Shown here piece after piece: positions 1 through 5,349 of a stretch of DNA of 5,349 nt. The translations under genes and the position numbers were made by a program. Positions within the stretch are counted from its first letter, which is position 1, and every line of letters begins with the position of its first letter. Source of the DNA: Candidatus Omnitrophota bacterium (GTDB lineage: Bacteria > Ratteibacteria > UBA8468 > B48-G9 > JAFGKM01). The stretch is taken from the NCBI GenBank assembly GCA_023818785.1, contig JAMWCO010000114.1, positions 1-5,349 on the forward strand. The letters run 5' to 3'. Under the pieces are notes generated by a model, which had not been told where the DNA came from, searched no databases, and worked only from the letters and a program-made list of their open reading frames with translations.

Positions 1-103
1 AAAACAAAGCATTTGGTTTAAAAAAGAAGAAGGCATATTTATAAATTTTTCAGATGAAGAGGAAGCAGTTAAGAAAATTTTAAAATTTTTAAAAAATGGT
101 TGA
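1..103 (+). CDS. C-terminal end of an unidentified protein (5' partial)
   Basis: An open frame enters the window (first complete codon at base 2) and stops at TGA 101-103, giving the last 33 residues of a protein. The tail contains a hydrophobic strand (GIFINF), an acidic turn (SDEEE) and an amphipathic Lys-rich helix ending in FLKNG. That strand-turn-helix ending occurs in many Rossmann-like proteins, for example at the end of glycosyltransferase domains, but 33 residues do not allow an assignment. Base composition and codon use match the downstream genes. Its stop lies 8 bases inside the start of the next gene, so the two are probably co-transcribed and translationally coupled. I do not recognise the gene. 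Confidence 0.6.
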   Translation, partial: KQSIWFKKEEGIFINFSDEEEAVKKILKFLKNG

Positions 104-842
104 TTATGGTGCAGGTTATTTTTCTGGATTAAGACTTGGATTTATTTTAATAGTTTTAGGAGTTGAATTTTACTTTTTTGTTTTTGATAGAATAATAGAA
201 AAAGATATTTCTCTTCCTGAAGTTTTAGTTCTTTCTATACTTTTTATTTTTAGTATTATTTTGATGGTCAGGAATTTAAGTTTAGTATCAATATTTATTC
301 CATTTTTAGGATATTTCTTGATTAATTTATTTAGACAAAAAAAAGAGAATTTAATAACAAAAAAACTTGAAGAAAAAAGATTGAATGAGTTAAATGAAAT
401 AATATTACAGCAACCAAATAATTTTAATGCATATATTGAACTTGGTGATTATTATTTTAAAAAAGAAAATTATTCTAAAGCATTGGAGTTTTATAGGAAA
501 GCATATGAAATTAAGGACTTCCCATGGATTAAGAAAAAATTTGAAATAGCAGAAAGAGAAAAGAAAATAAAAAATGGAATTATATGGATCTGCAAAAATT
601 GTAGTCAGGAGAATACAGAAAAAGATGAAAAATGTAAAAATTGTGGAGAAGAAAAAGAAATTTTAAAATCAGTTGTGAATGACTTAAAAAAGACAAAAAA
701 ATATTTTATTCTTCTTTTCCTCTCTCCTTTGATAGTTTTAATTATATTTTTAATAATAATCTATTTGCCTATTTATTTATCTATTTTTTTATTTCTTTTA
801 CTTTTGTATTTTATTTTTAGATTTTTTCTTACTCCAGAATGA
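96..842 (+). CDS. Membrane protein with a cytoplasmic TPR and a CxxC-x10-CxxC zinc ribbon, function unknown
   Basis: I do not recognise a named family. The 248-residue protein has three hydrophobic segments at about residues 14-30, 41-58 and 61-79, then a soluble middle. The middle holds a Lys/Glu-rich helix (80-105), one good TPR unit (about 109-140: AYIELGDYYFKKENYSKAL), and a zinc ribbon made of two CKNC knuckles (C166, C169, C180, C183). A second hydrophobic block (204-244) can cross the membrane twice around P225. Positive charges flanking residues 80-200 suggest that the TPR and zinc ribbon face the cytoplasm. ATG 96 is the first start after an in-frame stop at 81-83. It has no close Shine-Dalgarno (GAGGA at 59-63 is too far), which fits coupling to the upstream gene it overlaps by 8 bases. 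Partner binding through the TPR/zinc region is inferred from the domain types only. Confidence 0.8.
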   Translation: MVDYGAGYFSGLRLGFILIVLGVEFYFFVFDRIIEKDISLPEVLVLSILFIFSIILMVRNLSLVSIFIPFLGYFLINLFRQKKENLITKKLEEKRLNELNEIILQQPNNFNAYIELGDYYFKKENYSKALEFYRKAYEIKDFPWIKKKFEIAEREKKIKNGIIWICKNCSQENTEKDEKCKNCGEEKEILKSVVNDLKKTKKYFILLFLSPLIVLIIFLIIIYLPIYLSIFLFLLLLYFIFRFFLTPE

Positions 843-848
843 TTTATT

Positions 849-877
849 TTGAAAAGACAGGGATGATAATATATAAT
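849..877 (+). promoter_or_regulatory. Probable sigma-70-type promoter for purB
   Basis: TTGAAA (849-854) and TATAAT (872-877) are separated by exactly 17 bases, matching the sigma-70 consensus at 11 of 12 positions. Transcription would begin near 884, leaving a leader of only about 14 bases that is almost entirely ribosome binding site. It lies in the 55-base gap between the TPR/zinc-ribbon gene and purB, the largest gap in the window. The leader is too short to hold a riboswitch or attenuator. The very AT-rich background makes a chance TATAAT more likely than usual. Confidence 0.6.
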
Positions 878-887
878 TTTTAAAATT

Positions 888-892
888 GGAGG
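888..892 (+). promoter_or_regulatory. Ribosome binding site of purB (decides its start)
   Basis: GGAGG sits 5 bases before ATG 898 and is the strongest Shine-Dalgarno in the window. It fixes the purB start at 898: an upstream in-frame TTG at 886 would put this site inside the coding region and add four residues before the characteristic MIPRYTR beginning. Confidence 0.85.
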
Positions 893-897
893 ATATT

Positions 898-2196
898 ATG
901 ATACCAAGATATACAAGAAAAGAGATGGCTGAAGTATGGAGTGAAGAGAATAAATTTAAAAAATATCTTGAAGTTGAAATTGCAGCACTTGAAGGATGGA
1001 GCAAAGTTGGAGTTATACCAGTTGATATTGTTAAAATTATTAAAGAAAAAGCAAAAATTAATATAGATAGAATAAATGAAATAGAAAAAATTACAAACCA
1101 TGATGTTATTGCCTTTGTTGAACAGATAAGCGAAACAGTTGGTGAAGAAGGTAAGTATATTCATTTAGGTCTTACTTCTTCTGATATTATTGATACTTCA
1201 CTTGCTTTAATTTTAAGAGAAGCAGGAAATATTCTTTTAGAAGACATAATAAAATTAATAGATATATTAAAAAGGAAAGCATTTGAATATAAAGATGTTT
1301 TAATGATAGGAAGAACACATGGAATTCATGCTGAACCAATTACTCTTGGTTTTAAAATTGGTTCATGGTATTTTGAATTTTTAAGAAATAAAGAAAGATT
1401 AGAAAGAGCAATTGAAGAAATAAGTGTTGGGAAAATTTCAGGTGCTGTTGGGACTTTTTCTAATATTGATCCAACAGTTGAAGAATATGTATGTGAAAAA
1501 TTTAATTTAAAAAAAGAAAAGTTTTCAACTCAAATAATTTCAAGGGATAGGCATGCTTATTTTTTGGCAACCGTAGGAATAATTGCTTCTTCTTGTGAAA
1601 AAATTGCTTTACAGATAAGATTATTACAGCAAACAGAGATTTCAGAGATTTTTGAACCATTTGGAAAAACTCAGAAAGGTTCTTCTGCAATGCCTCATAA
1701 AAGAAATCCTATTTTATGTGAAAGAATTTGTGGTCTTGCTAAAATAATAAAGAAAAATGTTAGTGCTGGATTGGATAATGTTGCATTATGGCATGAGAGA
1801 GATATAAGCCATTCTTCTTCTGAAAGAATAATTTTTCCTGAATCTACAATATTACTTGATTATATACTTAATTTACTTATAAAAATTATTGATGGCATGG
1901 AAATAAACTTGGAAAGTATGGATAAAAATTTAAAAATTTTAAATAATGTATATTTTTCACAAAAATTACTTAATAGGCTTGTTTTAAAAGGTGTTTCAAG
2001 AAAAATTGCTTATGAAGAAATTCAAAAAATATCTTTTGAGGCAATAATTAAAAAAAGAGATTTTTTTGAACTTGTGAAAGATAATAATTTTATTAAGAAA
2101 TATCTATTAGAAGAAGAAATAAATAGAATTTTTGACATAAAAGAACTTTTGAAAAATCTTGAAAAAATTTTTAAATATATTGAAGAAGAAAAATGA
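898..2196 (+). CDS. purB: Adenylosuccinate lyase
   Basis: PurB acts twice in cytoplasmic purine synthesis. It releases fumarate from SAICAR to give AICAR, and from adenylosuccinate to give AMP. The 432-residue product has the usual length of the short bacterial form and begins MIPRYTRKEMAEVWSEENKF, typical of the family. Visible active-site elements are H68 (in NHDVIAF), the GLTSSD stretch at 91-96, the catalytic H141 (GRTHGIHAEP), and the flexible signature loop SSAMPHKRNP at 262-271, whose S263 is the expected catalytic serine. The segment LWHERDISHSS (around H299) is also conserved. No key residue is missing. It is the first gene after a near-consensus promoter, with GGAGG 5 bases upstream of its ATG. 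Its TGA overlaps the next ATG (ATGA), so it leads the downstream operon. Confidence 0.97.
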   Translation: MIPRYTRKEMAEVWSEENKFKKYLEVEIAALEGWSKVGVIPVDIVKIIKEKAKINIDRINEIEKITNHDVIAFVEQISETVGEEGKYIHLGLTSSDIIDTSLALILREAGNILLEDIIKLIDILKRKAFEYKDVLMIGRTHGIHAEPITLGFKIGSWYFEFLRNKERLERAIEEISVGKISGAVGTFSNIDPTVEEYVCEKFNLKKEKFSTQIISRDRHAYFLATVGIIASSCEKIALQIRLLQQTEISEIFEPFGKTQKGSSAMPHKRNPILCERICGLAKIIKKNVSAGLDNVALWHERDISHSSSERIIFPESTILLDYILNLLIKIIDGMEINLESMDKNLKILNNVYFSQKLLNRLVLKGVSRKIAYEEIQKISFEAIIKKRDFFELVKDNNFIKKYLLEEEINRIFDIKELLKNLEKIFKYIEEEK

Positions 2197-3218
2197 AATA
2201 TATCATTTTTTCACTTCATGGATATTTAGAACTTTTTAAAAAAAGAAATAATAAAACATTATTTGAATATGCAAAGAAAGAAAGTTTTGAATTCTTTATG
2301 GACAAAGGCAAGTGGGGATATCTTTCTTTAGATGGCACGATTGAAAAAAGTTATTTCAGATTTTTCTTTAACGAAAATGAATTCCCAGGTGAAGGATTTT
2401 TAAGGGCATTAAAATACAAGATAGATATAAAAGAGAATGATATTTTCTTCATAAGTAAATTTGTTTCTTTATTTAACGAAAAGATAATAGAAACAGAAGT
2501 AAATTTAAATATAGGTGAAAAAAAACAACTTATTGAAGAAATAAAAAAAGAGGAAAAGAATTTAGAATTTTTTGTTTTTGAAAAAGATATAATCGTTAAA
2601 CTTTCACAAAACTTACCTATGGTTAGTAATAATTTTCCAAACAAAATTAAGAATGAATACCTGAATAATATTCTATTTAAGGAAAAAGAGTTACAAAAAA
2701 TTAATAATTTTATGATAAATTCAAGTAAGATTTTGAACCTTAACCCAGTAAATAAAGTAAGAATTGATTTGAATGAGGCAGTTGCTAATTTTTTATATTT
2801 TTATGGAATGGGAAAATATAGTAAAAGGAAATTTTTGTCTGATCTTATAAAAATGGATATATTTTATTATTCTGATACTGAAATTATTAAAGGTTTAAAA
2901 GAATTTTTTAATATAGATGAAATAGTTGAATTTTCTGATATAAAAGATAATTCAATTTACTGGTTCAACTTTACATTAAATTATAATGATTCACAATCAA
3001 TATGGGTGAAAAAATTTGAAATTTTTTCAAAAGAAATATTAGGTAAAATAATTGATTTAGAAAATATAAGAGTTTTGTTTATTTTTGACCAATTTATGGA
3101 TGAAAATTTTGATTATGGTTCTAATCTTTCTCTTTTCTTGGCATTTAATTTTTCAAGCAGATTAAAAAAGAAATATAAACTTCCTTTTCTTTTATTTCAG
3201 AAGTTTATAGAAAAATGA
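2193..3218 (+). CDS. Probable inactive homologue of archaeal-type (cofactor-independent) phosphoglycerate mutase, ApgM-like
   Basis: Order and spacing of motifs resemble the ApgM/metalloenzyme (alkaline phosphatase) superfamily: MKYIIFSLHG at the N terminus, KTLFEYA (21-27), PGEGFLRAL (65-73, family TGRGPxEA), NPVNKVR (184-190, family HPVNxxR), ANFLYFYGMGK (198-208), DTEIIKGL (228-235), KEILG (280-284), LFIFDQ (295-300, family LPDH) and a final LPFLLF (330-335, family PVPFLIY). The catalytic machinery appears lost. The first metal-binding Asp is replaced (H9-G10 where DG is expected), the GSDxANLSxLGYDP segment with the catalytic Ser is deleted between about 50 and 65, no DxxGH motif exists, DH has become D299-Q300, and H9 is the only histidine in the chain. 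It has 341 residues against about 400 for the family. The frame is intact with codon use like its neighbours, so it is probably a maintained protein of unknown role. The homology is judged by eye. ATGA overlaps join it to purB and folK. Confidence 0.62.
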   Translation: MKYIIFSLHGYLELFKKRNNKTLFEYAKKESFEFFMDKGKWGYLSLDGTIEKSYFRFFFNENEFPGEGFLRALKYKIDIKENDIFFISKFVSLFNEKIIETEVNLNIGEKKQLIEEIKKEEKNLEFFVFEKDIIVKLSQNLPMVSNNFPNKIKNEYLNNILFKEKELQKINNFMINSSKILNLNPVNKVRIDLNEAVANFLYFYGMGKYSKRKFLSDLIKMDIFYYSDTEIIKGLKEFFNIDEIVEFSDIKDNSIYWFNFTLNYNDSQSIWVKKFEIFSKEILGKIIDLENIRVLFIFDQFMDENFDYGSNLSLFLAFNFSSRLKKKYKLPFLLFQKFIEK

Positions 3219-3679
3219 AAAAAGTTATTATAAGTATTGGAAGTAATAAAGGTGATAAAAATAAAAATATAATAAGAGTATTAAAGGAAATTGAAGATAT
3301 TGGAAAAATAAAAAAAATTTCTTCTTTCTATGAAAACAAACCAGTTGAAGCAAAAGGAGGGAATTTTTTAAATGGTGCAGTTGAAATTGAAGTTAAAATT
3401 TCACCTGAAAAATTATTGAAAAAATTGAAAGATATTGAGAAGAAAATTGGTAGAAAATTCCCTCACGAAAGGGGAGATGAAAGAGAGATTGACCTTGATA
3501 TAATTTTTTATGGAGATAGGATAATAAATAAAGAAGATTTAAAAATACCACATCCACAATATAAGAAAAGAGAATTTGTTTTAAAACCAGTTTGCGAAAT
3601 TAATCCAGATTTTGTTGATCCTAAAACATTTGAAAAAGTAAAAGAAATTTATAAGGATTTTAAAGATGAGAATATGTAA
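3215..3679 (+). CDS. folK: 2-amino-4-hydroxy-6-hydroxymethyldihydropteridine pyrophosphokinase (HPPK)
   Basis: FolK transfers pyrophosphate from ATP to 6-hydroxymethyl-7,8-dihydropterin, the step before dihydropteroate synthase in folate synthesis. The 154-residue product has the normal single-domain length. Family marks in order are the N-terminal strand and GSNKGD loop (9-14), FLNGAVEIEV (51-60), LLKKLKDIEKKIGR (67-80), ERGDEREIDLDIIFYG (85-100) with the two Mg-binding aspartates D93 and D95, and IPHPQYKKREFVLKPVCEINPD (111-132). No expected residue appears missing. The start ATG overlaps the stop of the preceding gene (ATGA) and has no Shine-Dalgarno of its own, so translational coupling is likely. 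Its last 14 bases overlap panC. No other folate gene is in the window, and folK next to pan genes is a recurrent bacterial arrangement. Confidence 0.96.
   Translation: MKKVIISIGSNKGDKNKNIIRVLKEIEDIGKIKKISSFYENKPVEAKGGNFLNGAVEIEVKISPEKLLKKLKDIEKKIGRKFPHERGDEREIDLDIIFYGDRIINKEDLKIPHPQYKKREFVLKPVCEINPDFVDPKTFEKVKEIYKDFKDENM
3653..3657 (+). promoter_or_regulatory. Ribosome binding site of panC inside folK
   Basis: AAGGA lies 8 bases before ATG 3666, within the folK coding sequence. It supports ATG 3666 as the panC start despite the 14-base overlap with folK, and gives panC its own initiation signal, unlike the two genes joined by ATGA overlaps. Confidence 0.6.
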
Positions 3680-4517
3680 AAAAATAAATGAAGTAAGGGA
3701 AGAGATTAGAAAAATTAAAAAAGAAAATAAAATGATTGGTTTTGTTCCAACAATGGGATATTTACATAAGGGGCATATTTCACTGATAAGAAAAGCAAAA
3801 ATTGAATGTGATTATACTGTAGTAAGTATTTTTGTAAATCCAACACAATTTGGACCAAATGAAGATTTTGAAAGATATCCAAGAGATATAGAAAGAGACA
3901 TTAAAATTCTTAAAAATGAAAAAGTAGATCTACTTTTTAATCCAGATACCCAAGAAATGTATAAAGAAGATTTTAAAACATGGGTTTATGTTGATGAATA
4001 TTCAGATATACTTGAAGGTAAATTTAGACCAGGCCATTTTAAAGGAGTTTGTACAGTTGTTTTAAAGTTATTCAATATAATTCAACCTGATAAAGCATAT
4101 TTTGGTTTGAAAGATGCTCAACAGTTAATAATAGTAAAAAAGATGGTAGATGATTTAAATGTTCCTGTTGAAATTGTTGAATGTGAAACTGTAAGAGAAA
4201 AAGATGGTCTTGCAGTAAGTTCAAGAAATATATATTTAAGTAAAGAAGAAAGGGAGAAATCCATTTGTTTATATAAAGCACTTAAAAAAATGGAGGATTT
4301 AATTAAGAATAAGAAGATTTATGAAAGTAAAATATTGATAGAAGAAGGAAAGAAAATTATAGAAAAAGAAAAAAATGTTGAACTTCAGTATCTTGAAATA
4401 GTAAAAATATCTAATTTAAAGAGAATAGAAAAAGTAGAGAAAGATGTCATAATTCTTGGAGCAATAAAGATTGGGAATGTTAGGTTAATTGATAATATAG
4501 TTATTTCTATGTTATAA
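3666..4517 (+). CDS. panC: Pantothenate synthetase (pantoate--beta-alanine ligase)
   Basis: PanC joins pantoate to beta-alanine using ATP, through a pantoyl-adenylate intermediate, to make pantothenate for coenzyme A. At 283 residues it has the usual length. Motifs are PTMGYLHKGH (28-37) with the HxxH nucleotidyl-transfer signature at H34/H37, FVNPTQFGPNEDFERYPR (56-73), the pantoate/ATP-binding FRPGHFKGVCTVVLKLFN (120-137), YFGLKDAQQ (145-153), and the adenylate-binding SSRN (185-188). The C-terminal domain ends with LGAIKIGNVRLIDN (264-277), a slightly diverged form of the usual GxTRLIDN ending. The start is fixed by the family N terminus and AAGGA 8 bases upstream. It overlaps folK by 14 bases and lies 22 bases before panD, whose product makes its beta-alanine substrate. 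panB is not in the window. Confidence 0.97.
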   Translation: MRICKKINEVREEIRKIKKENKMIGFVPTMGYLHKGHISLIRKAKIECDYTVVSIFVNPTQFGPNEDFERYPRDIERDIKILKNEKVDLLFNPDTQEMYKEDFKTWVYVDEYSDILEGKFRPGHFKGVCTVVLKLFNIIQPDKAYFGLKDAQQLIIVKKMVDDLNVPVEIVECETVREKDGLAVSSRNIYLSKEEREKSICLYKALKKMEDLIKNKKIYESKILIEEGKKIIEKEKNVELQYLEIVKISNLKRIEKVEKDVIILGAIKIGNVRLIDNIVISML

Positions 4518-4518
4518 T
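4489..4518 (+). promoter_or_regulatory. Possible internal promoter for panD-lnt, overlapping the end of panC
   Basis: TTGATA (4489-4494) and TATAAT (4513-4518) are separated by 18 bases, matching the sigma-70 consensus at 11 of 12 positions. Initiation near 4525 would give a leader of about 15 bases carrying only the panD ribosome binding site, the same arrangement as at purB. The -35 bases also encode part of the conserved RLIDN motif of PanC and the -10 overlaps its TAA stop, so coding constraint explains some of the match. In DNA this AT-rich the call is tentative. Confidence 0.35.
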
Positions 4519-4526
4519 CATTTTTT

Positions 4527-4533
4527 AAAGGGA
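4527..4533 (+). promoter_or_regulatory. Ribosome binding site of panD
   Basis: AAAGGGA in the 22-base panC-panD gap lies 6 bases before ATG 4540. It favours ATG 4540 over the in-frame ATG at 4549, and the longer start also fits the usual family N terminus, in which a few residues precede the first strand. Confidence 0.65.
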
Positions 4534-4539
4534 AATAAA

Positions 4540-4887
4540 ATGAGGATAATGACAAGATGTAAGATTAAGGGTGGAAAAGTAACTGATAAAAATTTATATT
4601 ACGAAGGGAGTATTACAATTGATAAAAAAATTATTGAGCAAGCAGATATTTTGCCAGGAGAGATGGTTTATGTCTTAAATTTAAATAATGGAGCAAGAGT
4701 TTTTACTTATGTAATTGAAGGAGAGGAAAATTCAGGAGTAATCTGTCTAAATGGACCTTCTGCAAGATTTTTTGAAGTAGGGGATCAAGTCATTATTCTT
4801 GGTATATCTTTAGTTGAAGAAGATAGAGTAAAAGATTTTAAAACTAAGATAATTACCCTTAGTGAAAAGAACAAAATTCAAGAATAG
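4540..4887 (+). CDS. panD: Aspartate 1-decarboxylase proenzyme (pyruvoyl-dependent)
   Basis: PanD removes CO2 from L-aspartate to give beta-alanine, the substrate of PanC encoded just upstream. It is made as a proenzyme that cuts itself at a Gly-Ser bond, turning the serine into the pyruvoyl cofactor. The site is clear here: YYEGSITID with G23/S24. Active-site residues known from the family can also be placed: K8 near the N terminus, R53, T56 and Y57 (ARVFTY), and N71-G72 (LNGPSARFFEVGD). The length of 115 residues is within the family range. Bacteria using this form commonly need a maturation factor (PanZ) only in enterobacteria, and none is seen here. The ribosome binding site AAAGGGA precedes ATG 4540. 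The last 26 bases overlap the GTG start of lnt. Confidence 0.97.
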   Translation: MRIMTRCKIKGGKVTDKNLYYEGSITIDKKIIEQADILPGEMVYVLNLNNGARVFTYVIEGEENSGVICLNGPSARFFEVGDQVIILGISLVEEDRVKDFKTKIITLSEKNKIQE

Positions 4888-5349
4888 TTTTATTTTAAAC
4901 TTATTTTTCTGTGTCTTATCTTCTCTTTTATTATATTTTTCTTTTCCACCTTTTAAATTCTGGTATTTCTCTTTCTTTTCTTTTATCCCTATTTTTATTA
5001 ATTGCAAAAACAAATCTTTTTCAAATTTTTTCTATGGGCTTTTTTCTGGATTAATATTTTATTCTTTATCTTTATATTGGCTTAAAACTGTTGCAGGTCT
5101 GATATATTTACTTCTTGGTTTTTATCTTTCAATTTACTGGGCTATTTTTTTATATTTAATTTTCTCATTTGATATTAAAAAAATTATATTTATAGGAAGT
5201 TGCGTCTGGGCCTTTCTTGAAGTTATAATTTCAAACTTTTTAACAGGATTTCCTTGGTTATTACTTGGACTTTCTCAATATAGTAATCCTTATATTTTAA
5301 AAATTGCAAAATTTATAGGAATCTATGGTGTTTCTTTTTTAATAATTGC
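4862..5349 (+). CDS. lnt: Apolipoprotein N-acyltransferase, N-terminal part (3' partial at window end)
   Basis: Lnt adds the third acyl chain to the N-terminal cysteine of lipoproteins at the periplasmic face of the inner membrane, a step typical of diderm bacteria. The 162 residues visible are the membrane part only. They contain a basic start (MKRTKFKN), a first helix ending in YFSFPPFKFW (25-34; family FPPxxxW), GLFSGLIFYSLSLYWL (59-74), a hydrophobic stretch (80-102), and the diagnostic block VWAFLEVIISNFLTGFPW (115-132) followed by LGLSQYSNP and IGIYGVSFLI (152-161). The arginine often found three residues after the Glu of that block is I123 here. The nitrilase-like catalytic domain (Glu-Lys-Cys) lies beyond the window. 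GTG 4862 is the only usual start codon between the in-frame stop at 4850 and the first helix. It has no Shine-Dalgarno and overlaps panD by 26 bases, suggesting coupling. The start is less certain than the identity. Confidence 0.88.
   Translation, partial: MKRTKFKNSFILNLFFCVLSSLLLYFSFPPFKFWYFSFFSFIPIFINCKNKSFSNFFYGLFSGLIFYSLSLYWLKTVAGLIYLLLGFYLSIYWAIFLYLIFSFDIKKIIFIGSCVWAFLEVIISNFLTGFPWLLLGLSQYSNPYILKIAKFIGIYGVSFLII

Noticed and set aside
73..95. Alternating A and T runs before ATG 96 as a regulatory repeat or UP element
   Set aside because: They are explained by Lys/Ile/Leu/Phe codons at the end of the upstream gene and are no more regular than other AT-rich stretches in the window.
886..897. 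TTG at 886 as the start of purB
   Set aside because: It would place GGAGG (888-892) inside the gene and prepend four residues to the conserved MIPRYTR start. ATG 898 is better on both counts.
798..1164. Open frames on the - strand opposite the gene gap and the start of purB
   Set aside because: They lie opposite the purB coding region and its promoter, encode low-complexity Phe/Asn/Ile-rich sequence typical of the reverse of AT-rich genes, and have no plausible start signals.
2351..2644. A 97-codon open frame on the - strand inside the ApgM-like gene
   Set aside because: It is antisense to a long coding frame with native codon use. Its Ser/Phe/Lys-rich product has no recognisable motif, so it is treated as a chance frame.
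4810..5013. A 67-codon open frame on the - strand across the panD-lnt junction
   Set aside because: The + strand here encodes the end of PanD and a clear Lnt N terminus. The reverse product is Lys-rich low complexity.
4888..5349. The stretch after panD as a long noncoding region with T-rich terminator-like runs
   Set aside because: One + frame is open throughout and encodes Lnt motifs (FPPFKFW, TGFPW). The T runs are Phe/Leu/Ile codons of membrane helices, and I see no GC-rich hairpin before them.
1..5349. tRNA or rRNA genes, CRISPR array, insertion sequence, riboswitch, intrinsic terminator
   Set aside because: Nearly all bases are in recognised coding frames. The two gaps (55 and 22 bases) are too short for structured RNAs, and I found no repeated units, transposase motifs or GC-rich hairpins followed by T runs.

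Overview
The window is a very AT-rich, densely coding stretch of bacterial chromosome with every gene on the + strand. Codon use is strongly A/T-ending (AAA, GAA, ATA, AGA) and uniform from gene to gene. A start of an Lnt-type apolipoprotein N-acyltransferase points to a diderm (Gram-negative type) bacterium that makes lipoproteins. PurB, FolK, PanC and PanD are ordinary bacterial housekeeping enzymes. Low GC, overlapping genes and a relative of the archaeal-type phosphoglycerate mutase suggest a lineage such as Aquificota or an uncultured candidate phylum (Omnitrophota-like), but that placement is inference and cannot be settled from this sequence.

Layout: (1) the last 33 codons of an unidentified gene (1-103); (2) a membrane protein with a cytoplasmic TPR and a four-cysteine zinc ribbon between hydrophobic segments (96-842); (3) a 55-base gap carrying a near-consensus sigma-70-type promoter and a GGAGG ribosome binding site; (4) purB (898-2196); (5) a 341-residue protein read here as a decayed member of the archaeal-type phosphoglycerate mutase (ApgM) family (2193-3218); (6) folK (3215-3679); (7) panC (3666-4517); (8) a 22-base gap with a ribosome binding site and a possible internal promoter in the end of panC; (9) panD (4540-4887); (10) the first 162 codons of lnt, starting at a GTG inside panD and running off the window (4862-5349).

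From purB onward the genes look like one transcription unit: two ATGA stop/start overlaps, a 14-base overlap, a 22-base gap and a 26-base overlap. It joins purine synthesis (PurB), folate synthesis (FolK), coenzyme A precursor synthesis (PanC joins pantoate to the beta-alanine made by PanD) and lipoprotein maturation (Lnt). panB and panE are not in the window. The most interesting element is the ApgM-like protein: it keeps scaffold motifs of the family but has one histidine in the whole chain and lacks the segment that holds the catalytic serine, so it is probably a pseudoenzyme preserved inside a biosynthetic operon.
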